Under the pieces are notes generated by a model. That model did no database searches. It was not told where the DNA came from and saw only the letters and a list, made by a program, of their open reading frames with translations. Of a stretch of 64,000 nucleotides of DNA, positions 17,654 to 25,645 are shown piece by piece; the stretch's first letter is position 1; the number at the start of each line of letters is the position of its first letter. The stretch comes from Oscillospiraceae bacterium (GTDB taxonomy: Bacteria > Bacillota > Clostridia > Oscillospirales > CAG-272): positions 62,001-126,000 of the forward strand of contig SVSE01000004.1 in assembly GCA_015064445.1 (NCBI GenBank), given 5' to 3'. A program made the position numbers and the translations under genes.

Positions 17654-17829
17654 TGGCAAGTAACTGTGATAGCTGTGAATATTTCGACTATGACGAGGAA
17701 ATCGGCGACTATGTGTGCAAGATTGACCTCGACGAGGACGAATATCTCGATTATTTGACAAGAAAAAACAGCTCTTGTCCTTACTACAAGTTTTACGACG
17801 AATACAAATCAGTCCAAAAGCAAAACTGA
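17653..17829 (+). CDS. DUF6472-like small cysteine protein
   Basis: A 58-residue acidic protein whose ATG overlaps the cysS stop (TAATG). Cysteines at 5, 8, 22 and 42 (NCDSCEYF, YVCKID, SSCPYYKF) could bind one metal ion. The pattern CxxCxYxDYDEE...C...DEDEYLDYL...CPYYKFYDEYKSVQKQ matches my recollection of the DUF6472 family of Firmicutes. Function unknown. Translational coupling to cysS suggests a link with cysteine or translation, but this is inference. Confidence 0.8.
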   Translation: MASNCDSCEYFDYDEEIGDYVCKIDLDEDEYLDYLTRKNSSCPYYKFYDEYKSVQKQN

Positions 17830-18036
17830 TGATGCCAAGTGCGAAGTTGGAAATTCGAAGGGCGAAGTGAAATCCAATATAGGCTCCTTCCGGGATGGAA
17901 CTCCTGACGAACTCGGGCGAGGGAGAGCACGTTTTAAAAACGTTTGGATTTATATTTCCGAATTCCGAATTCCGCATTAGCTTCACACTCCGCACTTCGC
18001 ACTCCGCACTCTTAACGCGTCCTGACGGGCGCGTTA
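17830..18036. repeat. GAATTC-type repeats and a hairpin before dusB
   Basis: Contains R-family units (17842-17870 and 17955-18012, including the variants CACTCCGCACTTCGC), a palindromic stretch with CACGTTTT/AAAACGT near 17928-17943, and a GC hairpin AACGCG/CGCGTT at 18013-18035 just before the dusB ribosome site. No gene is seen. Confidence 0.65.
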
Positions 18037-18054
18037 TTTCCCGAAGGAGTACAA

Positions 18055-19032
18055 ATGGATTTTAAAAATATATTAATTTGCGCTCCTATGGCGGGCGTAA
18101 GCGACCATCCGTTTAGAGTGATGGCTCGAAGATTTGGTGCTGACCTTTGTGTTAGCGAAATGATAAGCTCTGTTGCTATGCATTACGAGGACAAGAAAAC
18201 TGCCTCGCTTGCTAAAATCGAGGGCGACGACACTCCGCTTTCTATTCAAATCTTTGGACACGACCCAGAGATTATGGCAAAAAGCGCCTATCAGCTCTCC
18301 TCTGGCACATACAAGCACACACAGGGCGACATTTTGCCTGTGGCAATCGACATAAATATGGGCTGTCCTGTAAAGAAAATTGTAAATTCGGGCGACGGTA
18401 GTGCGCTTATGCGTGACCTTCCTCTTTGCAAGAAAATAATTAGCGAATGCGTTAATGCCTCTCGCGTGCCTGTTACGGTTAAAATGCGCGCAGGCTGGGA
18501 CAAAAGCTCCATTAACTGTGTTGAGCTTGCTAAAATCGCCGAGGACGCAGGTGCGAGCGCTATTACAATTCACGCACGCACTCGCTCACAAATGTATGAG
18601 CCAAGCGCTAACTGGGAAATAATAAAAATGGTAAAGGATGCAGTTGCCATTCCTGTTATCGGCAACGGAGATATCTTTTCGGCAGAGGATGCCAAAAATA
18701 TGATAGCGCAGACAGGCTGTGACAGCGTTATGGTTGGTCGTGGGGCTATGGGAAATCCGTTTATATTCGAGCAAATACGCGCAATTTTAAATGGCGAGGA
18801 GTATTCCCTGCCAAGCGTGGAAAAGCGCCTTAATACAGCGAGGGAGCAGTTGACTATGCTCGCGCACGAAAAGGGCGAAAGAGTGGGCGTATGCGAGGCG
18901 AGAAAGCATCTTGCGTGGTACACAAAGGGAATGCGCTTCTCATCTGGGGCAAGGGGAATGATAAATTCCGTCTGCACGCTCGACGATGTAAATAAAGTAA
19001 TTGATTTTCTTATGGAAAGTGCAAATATATGA
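18055..19032 (+). CDS. dusB: tRNA-dihydrouridine synthase
   Basis: A 325-residue FMN enzyme that reduces uridines in tRNA. The TIM-barrel start CAPMAGVSDHPFR, the catalytic cysteine in NMGCPVKKIVNSGDGSALM, GNGDIFS and MVGRGAMGNPFIF (FMN phosphate binding) are all present. Length is normal for DusB. Ribosome site GAAGGAG 7 bp upstream. It overlaps the DMT transporter by 4 bp. Confidence 0.95.
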   Translation: MDFKNILICAPMAGVSDHPFRVMARRFGADLCVSEMISSVAMHYEDKKTASLAKIEGDDTPLSIQIFGHDPEIMAKSAYQLSSGTYKHTQGDILPVAIDINMGCPVKKIVNSGDGSALMRDLPLCKKIISECVNASRVPVTVKMRAGWDKSSINCVELAKIAEDAGASAITIHARTRSQMYEPSANWEIIKMVKDAVAIPVIGNGDIFSAEDAKNMIAQTGCDSVMVGRGAMGNPFIFEQIRAILNGEEYSLPSVEKRLNTAREQLTMLAHEKGERVGVCEARKHLAWYTKGMRFSSGARGMINSVCTLDDVNKVIDFLMESANI

Positions 19033-19973
19033 AAAAGAAATTTTTATCCGCAGGGCTTTGTCTGCTTGCCGCAGTTGTTTGGGGCACGGCCTTTAAAATT
19101 CAAGAGATTGCCTCTGAAAACGCAGACAAAATAGACGCCTTTTTCTTTGGGGGCATTCGCTTCCTGCTCGGTGGACTTATTCTTATTCCTCTTTGGTTTA
19201 TTTTCGAAAAGGAAAGGGATTTAACACCCGAAATAAAGGCTAAAAAGCATAAAAGCACCGTAATTTACGGAATTATAACAGGCGCTGTGTTGTTCGTTGC
19301 CTCTGCGCTTCAGCAATTCGGCATTCAGCTAACTGGCGAGAGTGGCAAGGCGGGCTTTATTACTGGTATGTATCTGATTTTCGTGCCTATTGCCTCGCTT
19401 ATCATCTTCCGTCAAAAGGCATCTCCTCTCGTTTGGGGCGCAGTTGTGTTCTCGTTTGTAGGTCTTTACTTCTTGTGCCTTAACGGTGGTAGCTTTGTAA
19501 TACAGCTTGGCGATGTGCTTGTATTTATGTGCGCAATATTCTTTACTGCACACATAATCGTAATAGACCGCTTTATCGGTAGAGTTAGCGCACTTCGCTA
19601 TTCATCGGTGCAGTTTATAACCGTTGGCGTTCTAAATCTCATCACAGGCACAATCTTCGGACACATAACCTGGGAGGGCCTTGTGGCTACATTGTTCCCT
19701 ATTATTTACTGTGGTGTTATGTCAACGGGTGTTGCATATACCTGTCAGATAATCGGTCAAAAATTCACGCCACCTGCGATTGCAGCTCTGCTCTTTTCAA
19801 CCGAGGGACTCTTCTCCGTTATCTTCGAGAGCATAGTTGAGGGACGCGTTCCATCAGGCACTATGATTGTCGGCTGTGTGCTTATGTTCATAGGAGTTGT
19901 TCTCTCACAGGTGCCCGACCCATTCAAGCGATTTTATAAGAAAAAAGAGCCCAGCGAAAACGATATAGAATAA
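19029..19973 (+). CDS. EamA/DMT-family transporter
   Basis: A 314-residue membrane protein of ten predicted segments arranged as two EamA repeats (about 8-145 and 155-295). Motifs AAVVWGTAFKIQEIA and IMVGCVLMFIGVVLSQV fit drug/metabolite exporters. Substrate unknown. Begins on the dusB stop (ATGA) and ends in a bidirectional terminator at 19976-20001. Confidence 0.9.
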   Translation: MKKKFLSAGLCLLAAVVWGTAFKIQEIASENADKIDAFFFGGIRFLLGGLILIPLWFIFEKERDLTPEIKAKKHKSTVIYGIITGAVLFVASALQQFGIQLTGESGKAGFITGMYLIFVPIASLIIFRQKASPLVWGAVVFSFVGLYFLCLNGGSFVIQLGDVLVFMCAIFFTAHIIVIDRFIGRVSALRYSSVQFITVGVLNLITGTIFGHITWEGLVATLFPIIYCGVMSTGVAYTCQIIGQKFTPPAIAALLFSTEGLFSVIFESIVEGRVPSGTMIVGCVLMFIGVVLSQVPDPFKRFYKKKEPSENDIE

Positions 19974-19975
19974 TA

Positions 19976-20001
19976 AAAACCGAGGCAGATGCCTCGGTTT
20001 T
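19976..20001 (+). terminator. Terminator of the dusB-DMT operon
   Basis: AAAACCGAGGC / GCCTCGGTTTT with a 4-nt loop. Confidence 0.85.
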
Positions 20002-20227
20002 CATTTTATGGAAATTGGTTAGCGAAACGAATGTAGAAGGCGTGAATTCGCGCTTGTCGGCGTACTTGGTACGGTAGAGCGCGAAGTCGCGACTAAAGCA
20101 AAACAAAAAAGAAGAGATTTGCGTTTGATGCAAATCTCAACCTTTTGTCTTTGATGAATACTTTTAAGGCGCAACCCTTTGGTTATCTCGTTTTGCTTGT
20201 TCTGCATCGTTGCAGCAAACAATTTAA
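20002..20227 (-). terminator. ydbC terminator inside a branched palindromic region
   Basis: Minus-strand terminator: GAGATTTGC / GCAAATCTC (20114-20138) then TTCTTTTTTGTTTT. It lies inside a longer pair AGCAAAAC (20096-20103) / GTTTTGCT (20190-20197). To the left, GCGTGAATTCGCGC and GCGCGAAGTCGCG form further hairpins. No gene is seen. Confidence 0.65.
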
Positions 20228-20449
20228 TTAGATGTCCATCTCGTTGAGCAATGCCTTAAGATTCTTGATTTCTTCCTCAGTAAGAGTGATGCCTTTACCA
20301 AGTTTTTCGTGACCTTCCTGCCATACGCGGATGTCATAGACAGGCTCGCGCTCGTTCCAGCTTACAAGGTTAACTTCCTTAACCCAGCCATTGTTGCTGT
20401 CAGAAACTGTACCGAAATTTTTCACGATGTCAAATTGAAATTCAGCCAT
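20228..20449 (-). CDS. ydbC: YdbC/PC4-family single-stranded nucleic-acid-binding protein
   Basis: A 73-residue protein similar to the bacterial PC4-like protein YdbC, a dimer that binds single-stranded DNA. Diagnostic stretches are GWVKEVNLVSWNEREPVYDIR and ITLTEEEIKNLKALL. A good ribosome site (GGGAGG) lies upstream and a promoter at 20520-20548. It stands alone between terminators and repeats. Confidence 0.88.
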   Translation of the reverse strand: MAEFQFDIVKNFGTVSDSNNGWVKEVNLVSWNEREPVYDIRVWQEGHEKLGKGITLTEEEIKNLKALLNEMDI

Positions 20450-20519
20450 TTTACGAACAAACCTCCCATAGAATTCTCGAAAAACTTACCAAAAAAGGCA
20501 AATTCTCCTTTGTAAGTTG

Positions 20520-20548
20520 ATTTTAGCACACTTTTTTAACAAATGCAA
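20520..20548 (-). promoter_or_regulatory. Promoter of ydbC
   Basis: Minus strand TTGCAT, 17-bp spacer, TAAAAT, about 70 bp before the start; a second AAAGGAGA lies in the leader. The stretch 20550-20600 is AT-rich with no other feature seen. Confidence 0.6.
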
Positions 20549-20602
20549 TATATTTTTAAAATTTTATAATATTATTTTAAATATTTATATAAAAGTAACA
20601 AA

Positions 20603-20664
20603 AAAGTGAAAAGTGAGAAGTGCGAAGTTAATTCATTCCGAATTCCTCATTCCGCACTCCGCAT
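20603..20664. repeat. GAATTC-type dispersed repeat
   Basis: Units AAAAGTGAGAAGTGCGAAG then ATTCCGAATTCCTCATTCCG; R family. It is directly followed by structured element S2 copy A. Confidence 0.75.
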
Positions 20665-20690
20665 TCCCTAGCAACAACGCACATCGCCTG

Positions 20691-20816
20691 TTTTAAGAGC
20701 GTTTAGGCTAAGCTAGGCTAGGCGCAACGAAAGCCACGGGCGCAGGTGTACTTAATGTACATCAAGGTCGTGGTTGAGGAAGCAACAACGCATAGCAACG
20801 CATAAACCTCTTAAAA
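20691..20816. repeat. Structured element S2, copy A
   Basis: Outer helix TTTTAAGAG + GTTTA (20691-20705) with TAAAC + CTCTTAAAA (20803-20816). Internal helix CCACG/CGTGG encloses GGGCG, a hairpin GTGTAC/GTACAT and TCAAGGT. Conserved 3' words AACAACGCA and CAACGCATAA follow. It ends 1 bp from the stop of the LUD gene. A 3'-end fragment of the same family (AGCAACAACGCAC) precedes it at about 20670. Confidence 0.75.
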
Positions 20817-20817
20817 A

Positions 20818-21450
20818 TTAGAAGCCGAGGGGCTCGTCGACTATTATAAGCTTAATCCTATCTGCATTCCCTGAAAACCTTGTTACTACTGTGTGGGCAC
20901 AGATTGTTGCGCCTGCCTTATAGCAATTGCCACATTCTCCTGTTTTGGCGCAGGGAGTGTCGCGATTTAGCCTTTGTGCGTTTTTAACGCAGGCTATTTC
21001 CTTGATTCTTTTTTGTGCCTGCTCTAAGTTCGGCACTATTTTATTTTTGCCGACAACGATGATGACTGTTTTTGGGCCAAAGATGAGTGCGCCCAAGCGA
21101 TTTCCGTTTCCGTCTATGTTTACAAGCTCTCCACTTTCGCAAATTGCGTTTGTGCCCATTAGAAACACATCGCTGAGCAGGGCTTGTCTTTTTGCCTCGT
21201 TTTGCTCCTCGGCAGTCTTTGGTGCGTATGGGTCAAGGGCGTTGTATTTTTCCCTTACGGCATCTCTTATTCCACACTCATCAAGAGTTAGCGAGCCTCC
21301 CCAGGAAACCAACAGCTCTTTTTCGGTTTTTCCACACAGGGTGCGCTTTTTTTCGATTATTTCGATAGCCTTTTCCCTTGCCGACTCTCTGTTCGGAACG
21401 AAAAACGCCTCGATTTGTGCTCTTTTAAGATTGTTTAACAGCTTTTCCAT
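20818..21450 (-). CDS. LUD-domain protein (lactate-utilisation-like, DUF162)
   Basis: A 210-residue LUD-domain protein related to LutC/YkgG. Family features include GGSLTLDECGI (helix-capping Gly-rich turn), FLMGTNAICESGELVNIDGNGNR and KTVIIVVGKNKIV. A C-terminal CAKTGECGNC motif provides cysteines that could hold a metal. Neither LutA nor LutB is nearby, so it is unlikely to be a classical lactate oxidase subunit. It is the last gene of a three-gene unit, 7 bp after the zinc-ribbon membrane protein. Confidence 0.85.
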   Translation of the reverse strand: MEKLLNNLKRAQIEAFFVPNRESAREKAIEIIEKKRTLCGKTEKELLVSWGGSLTLDECGIRDAVREKYNALDPYAPKTAEEQNEAKRQALLSDVFLMGTNAICESGELVNIDGNGNRLGALIFGPKTVIIVVGKNKIVPNLEQAQKRIKEIACVKNAQRLNRDTPCAKTGECGNCYKAGATICAHTVVTRFSGNADRIKLIIVDEPLGF

Positions 21451-21457
21451 ATTAGCC

Positions 21458-22150
21458 TCACAAGAAGAATTTCTTTTTAAGTGAATTGCGAAGTGGCTTA
21501 CACATTGCGATTATCAAAAGCATAGCTCCTATAATCCACGCAACGGTCAAGGGATATCTTGACCAAATAAACCTAACTCCACCGTCAAAGGTGTTACTTA
21601 TTAGCGCCTCTAAGCCAAGCATATATCCACCAAACGCCAAGAATGCGCCACCGTAAAGGTAGAGCCTGCCACGCCTTACATATCTATAAATTGATACAAA
21701 CGCTGTTGCAAGTATCGCAAACGAGCCCACAGCTGGGAACGCAAATTGCATAAACCACGAGCCGTGTGTCGTAAGGTCGATATAAAGAAGAAGTCCAAGC
21801 ACGCCAACAAAATCACAGGGGACAAAGATTACTGGATTTGGGCGTCTAAACCAAAACGGAAGCACTATCACAAGATATGCGAGTGCAATTCCAAGCATTG
21901 CGTAGCCCGACCAAATAACCGTTTTGTGCACGGAAATATCGCACAAAAAGCACAAAACAATCGGGATTAAGAACAGCATTGTTACAATGAACATTAGTCC
22001 CTTTTGCTCAAATTTCTCGGGGGGAGTGTCTTTTTTTGGATATGTGTCGTTCTCTGCCTTCAAAAACTCGGGATGATAAACCTCGGTTTCGCAAAGGGGG
22101 CATTTCTTTTGCCCCTCAGAGAGCTCCACTCCACATTTTATACAATACAT
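21458..22150 (-). CDS. Zinc-ribbon membrane protein (DUF6320-like)
   Basis: A 230-residue protein. Residues 1-25 form a zinc ribbon (MYCIKCGVELSEGQKKCPLC), followed by a linker and about six membrane segments from residue 50 on. I recall DUF6320 proteins encoded beside acyltransferase-like genes, matching this context. The start at 22150 has AGAGG 7 bp upstream; an in-frame codon eight residues earlier lies in the preceding gene's end. It lies 4 bp behind the hydrolase/acyltransferase fusion and is probably its membrane partner. Confidence 0.75.
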   Translation of the reverse strand: MYCIKCGVELSEGQKKCPLCETEVYHPEFLKAENDTYPKKDTPPEKFEQKGLMFIVTMLFLIPIVLCFLCDISVHKTVIWSGYAMLGIALAYLVIVLPFWFRRPNPVIFVPCDFVGVLGLLLYIDLTTHGSWFMQFAFPAVGSFAILATAFVSIYRYVRRGRLYLYGGAFLAFGGYMLGLEALISNTFDGGVRFIWSRYPLTVAWIIGAMLLIIAMCKPLRNSLKKKFFL

Positions 22151-22154
22151 ACTA

Positions 22155-24374
22155 TTACCTCTGATTTCCCTCAATTATCGTGTGAAGCTCCTCTCCCTTT
22201 ATAACCTCATAAAAGGCTCTTTCGAGAATCGGCTCCCTTATATTTCTTATGACATTGAGATTTGCCTTGCCTGCGTAGGTGATAAGTCCTACATTATAAG
22301 CGCCATAGGTTTGCGCACCAAGGACAAAATCCATTCTCTTTATATGATTTTCAAGCGCCTCCGGAAGCTTAATAACTCCGAGATTTGACATAGTAAAGCA
22401 TCCTGTTCTATCGCCTACTGCGTTAAAAATAAGCTTCATAACTATATTTTTCAAGAACAGTGGTGCAAGCTTCAAAATCATACTTCTCTCGCTTTGAACA
22501 TTCGTTGAAATTCGAGAGCTTAGGTGCTTTTCAGTAATTTGAAGCTTCATTTGCTGTGAGAAAATCTGACAAAGCTCATCAACCGTGTACTCTCCGAGCC
22601 TTGGGTCAACGCCTGGATATACAAAATACACAAAGTTACGAAGCGTTTCGGATTTGTATATCGGACGCAGATTCACAGGCACAATTAGCTTCACAGGCTT
22701 GCGCCTTTTTGGATTTTTTACTTGAATTTTTTGAACATCAAGGCACGCCTTGGCAAGAAGCGCACTCACATAGGCTGTAACTGTTACTCCGTGCGATTTT
22801 GCCTTTAAATAAAGCTCGTCGCTATCAAAAATAAAGGTTGTATTAGTCTTGTAGCCGTCCTTTTCGGGCGTTCCATATAGCTTATAGGCAACGGAATCCT
22901 TTCTTGGTGCGTGCACAGGACTATCTATTTTTAAAAACGAATCCTCTAATTCCTCGCTCCTTGGCTCTTCAAGAGTGTTAAGAATGCCATTTTCGCTTGG
23001 AACATCGACCCTGTGTTTGATTTTTACATATTCTGCAAGCAGAGTTTTAAGGAATACAAGTCCACCATTTCCGTCGGTTAATGCGTGGAAAAACTCGAGT
23101 GCTATTCTCTTTTTATAGACAATTACACGGAATGCGCATTTTCTTATATCATCAAAGAGCATACGCGAGAGTGGATATGGCTGCTCCTCCATTATGTCGG
23201 GAGCCTTTGGCACCTCCTCAAGATAGTACCAAAACACGCCCGTTTTAACTCGCACAGCAATAGATGGAAAGCGCCTTACGGTTATATCAAGTGCGCTTGA
23301 AAGCGCCTCCTTATCGACATCCTCATCAAGCGTCGCGCTAAGTCTAAATACATTTGTCCAGTTTCTTCTACGGGCAGCAGGATAAATCTTTGCCGAGTTG
23401 TCAAGCGCCATCCAACGAAGCTTTTTGCGTGCAGGAGCAACAACGCTTAGGAATTTTTCGATTTCCTCAAATGCAATTTTCGCCTCTCTTATAGGATAAA
23501 GTGGAAATGCGTGCCACATTTTAGGCGCTACAAATATTTTACTTCTAACTCCGTGAGAAAGAAGCATCTCGTGCATTTTGGTCGAGTCATCGAGCATAAT
23601 CTCGTGCCCACCTACCACGATAAGCGACGGTGGCATTCCGTCAAGGTCGGCAAAAAGTGGTGATGCGAGAGGATTTCGCTTTATATCGGCATCCTTTTTC
23701 TTGTCAGAAGCAGTGCTTGGCGTGCCCTTTGCGTCCCTTGTGCCATACATATAGCAGTTTGCGTAATAGCGAAGGTCCTTTATGCCGATTGAGGGGTCGC
23801 GCCTTGCGTTTTTATGATAGCTATCGCCCGACATTGTAAGGTCGGTCCAAGGGGAGATTGCAACCACGCACGAGGGCATAGGAAGCGCCCTTTCCTTGAT
23901 TTTAAGGCATAGGGCGTAGCAAAGCCCACCACCTGCACTCTCGCCACAAAGAATTATGCGTGTGCTGTCGTAGCCACTCTCCAAAAGGTATTCATAGGCT
24001 GCAAGCGCGTCGTCAAGGGCGCACGGAAATACATTTTCGGGGGCGAGTCGGTAATCGGGGGCATAAACCTTGCATCCAAATCTTGCGCTCAAAACGCTGG
24101 CAAACGCCTTTGTATACGCCATTCCACCACAGGTGTAGCCTCCACCGTGAAGATACAGGATAACATTATCGCTCGTTTCATCCTTGGGGAAAATCTCACA
24201 GGCATCTATTTCGCCTATGCTAAAAAACGAGGTGCGAACGCTATCCTTGTATTTAAGCGCCATAAAATCGCCAAGACGGTCCTGCCACTTGCGTCTGCGC
24301 TCAAGCGAAAAGCCATTAGATACGCTTTTTATCATCGCAACCTGCGCGCGCATAAACTTTGACGATAGCTTCAT
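22155..24374 (-). CDS. Fusion of alpha/beta hydrolase and condensation-type acyltransferase
   Basis: A 739-residue two-domain protein. Residues about 1-315 are an HSL/Aes-type hydrolase: oxyanion HGGG at 76-79, nucleophile Ser146 in GESAGG, and His288 in KMWHAFPLY. Residues about 325-739 resemble alcohol O-acetyltransferases/condensation domains, with the active-site motif FFHALTDGNGG at 428-438 (HHxxxDG-like) and a late NLRPIYKSETLRNFVYF segment. The protein could both cleave and form esters, for example on lipids. The start at 24374 is set by GGGAGGAAAATCT. It heads an operon with the membrane protein and the LUD protein. Confidence 0.85.
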   Translation of the reverse strand: MKLSSKFMRAQVAMIKSVSNGFSLERRRKWQDRLGDFMALKYKDSVRTSFFSIGEIDACEIFPKDETSDNVILYLHGGGYTCGGMAYTKAFASVLSARFGCKVYAPDYRLAPENVFPCALDDALAAYEYLLESGYDSTRIILCGESAGGGLCYALCLKIKERALPMPSCVVAISPWTDLTMSGDSYHKNARRDPSIGIKDLRYYANCYMYGTRDAKGTPSTASDKKKDADIKRNPLASPLFADLDGMPPSLIVVGGHEIMLDDSTKMHEMLLSHGVRSKIFVAPKMWHAFPLYPIREAKIAFEEIEKFLSVVAPARKKLRWMALDNSAKIYPAARRRNWTNVFRLSATLDEDVDKEALSSALDITVRRFPSIAVRVKTGVFWYYLEEVPKAPDIMEEQPYPLSRMLFDDIRKCAFRVIVYKKRIALEFFHALTDGNGGLVFLKTLLAEYVKIKHRVDVPSENGILNTLEEPRSEELEDSFLKIDSPVHAPRKDSVAYKLYGTPEKDGYKTNTTFIFDSDELYLKAKSHGVTVTAYVSALLAKACLDVQKIQVKNPKRRKPVKLIVPVNLRPIYKSETLRNFVYFVYPGVDPRLGEYTVDELCQIFSQQMKLQITEKHLSSRISTNVQSERSMILKLAPLFLKNIVMKLIFNAVGDRTGCFTMSNLGVIKLPEALENHIKRMDFVLGAQTYGAYNVGLITYAGKANLNVIRNIREPILERAFYEVIKGEELHTIIEGNQR

Positions 24375-24484
24375 AGATTTTCCTCCCTTCAAAAAAGCTC
24401 TTAAACATATTTTAACATATAAAGAGAAAATAATCAACAAATATTTTGCGCGCGAGAATTGTACTACATTTTTAATATTATTAT

Positions 24485-24577
24485 TTGCTCAAATATTCAT
24501 ATAAAGCGATTTTCAAGGAGCAAATTTGCGAAAAATCCTTTTGCCAAGCGCGTTTTGCTTTTATGAATATTTGCTCA
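24485..24577. repeat. Large inverted repeat upstream of the fusion gene
   Basis: Left arm GCTCAAATATTCATATAAAGC (about 24487-24507) and right arm GCTTTTATGAATATTTGCTCA (24557-24577) are reverse complements with few mismatches; the centre has a further palindrome GCAAATTTGC. It lies between the metAA terminator and the fusion gene, and may be a regulatory site or mobile remnant. Confidence 0.6.
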
Positions 24578-24599
24578 TATATAAATATATAGAGCAACA

Positions 24600-24623
24600 A
24601 AAAAGAGCCATTCGGCTCTTTTT
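24600..24623 (-). terminator. Terminator of the metY-metAA operon
   Basis: AAAAAGAGCC / GGCTCTTTTT with loop ATTC, 2 bp beyond the metAA stop codon. Confidence 0.85.
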
Positions 24624-24625
24624 GC

Positions 24626-25561
24626 TTATTTTTCAGACGCTGTCCTTATTTGAATTTTGCTTCTGTCGTATGGAGTTACCTGATATACATAGTAGTTAAG
24701 CCAGTTCGAATAGATTATATTCGCAGTTGAGAACCAGTTCGGAACAACGAGCGTTTTTGACGCATTTCTGAAATAGTTTCTTGGCTCTTCAATATCAAGC
24801 CCCTTCATAACATCTCTTTCATACTCCCTTTTAAGAGTATCACGGTCATATTCCATATGTCCCATGAAGTAAACCTGTCTTCCGTCATACGAGCGAGCAA
24901 TTGACACGCCTATCTCATCGCTACCTGCAAGGATTACAAGGTCGTTTGCCTTGTTGAACTCCTCGGCTACGATTGTGGTGTGACGGGAATGAGGCATATA
25001 GAACTCCTCATCCGTGCCCTTAAGAAGTGGGTCAAATTGAACATACTTTCTGTGTGGGAACACTCCGAAAAGCTTTTTGTCAAGAGTGGATTTGTTAAGA
25101 CCGTAATAGTAATGAAGCGCAGCCTGAGCTCCCCAGCAGATAAAGATTGTGCTTTGAACATTTGTTTTTGCAAAATCGAGAATCTCGGTTAGCTCCTTCC
25201 AGTACTTAACCTCCTCAAATTCCATTTGCTCAACAGGTGCACCTGTGATAATCATTCCGTCAAAGCGCTCATTTTTAACCTCGTTAAAGGTTTTGTAGAA
25301 GCGCTGAAGATGAGCAAGAGGAGTGTTTTTACCGATATAGCTCTCCGTACCGATAAGTGTTACCTTAATTTGAAGTGGAGAGTTGGAAAGAAGCCTTATA
25401 AGCTGTGTTTCAGTTTCGATTTTTGTAGGCATCAGGTTAAGAATCGCAATCTCAATAGGACGAATATCCTGCGAGGCAGCCCTCTCGTGATTCATTACAA
25501 AAATGTTTTCCTCGGACAGCGTGGAATACGCAGGTATGTCCTTTGGAATTATAATTGGCAT
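24626..25561 (-). CDS. metAA: Homoserine O-acetyltransferase (MetA type)
   Basis: A 311-residue enzyme that activates homoserine for methionine synthesis. The nucleophile Cys142 is in STIFICWGAQ, with His in MPHSRHT. Residue 111 is Glu (GAPVEQMEF), the residue that in this family selects acetyl-CoA over succinyl-CoA, so the product should be O-acetylhomoserine, the substrate of the neighbouring MetY. The start at 25561 follows AAAGGAGGT; sequence before it is repeat DNA. It is downstream of metY, separated by an 84-bp repeat-rich spacer. Confidence 0.94.
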   Translation of the reverse strand: MPIIIPKDIPAYSTLSEENIFVMNHERAASQDIRPIEIAILNLMPTKIETETQLIRLLSNSPLQIKVTLIGTESYIGKNTPLAHLQRFYKTFNEVKNERFDGMIITGAPVEQMEFEEVKYWKELTEILDFAKTNVQSTIFICWGAQAALHYYYGLNKSTLDKKLFGVFPHRKYVQFDPLLKGTDEEFYMPHSRHTTIVAEEFNKANDLVILAGSDEIGVSIARSYDGRQVYFMGHMEYDRDTLKREYERDVMKGLDIEEPRNYFRNASKTLVVPNWFSTANIIYSNWLNYYVYQVTPYDRSKIQIRTASEK

Positions 25562-25570
25562 AAATTCTAA

Positions 25571-25645
25571 CCTCCTTTGGTGTGCGAAGCGTGAAATCCG
25601 AGGTGCAAGGCTGTCCCTTCCACATTCCGAATTCCACATTCCGAA
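25571..25645. repeat. GAATTC-type repeat between metY and metAA
   Basis: Units GTGCGAAGCGTGAAATC and ATTCCGAATTCCACATTCCG fill the spacer between the two genes. Confidence 0.7.
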
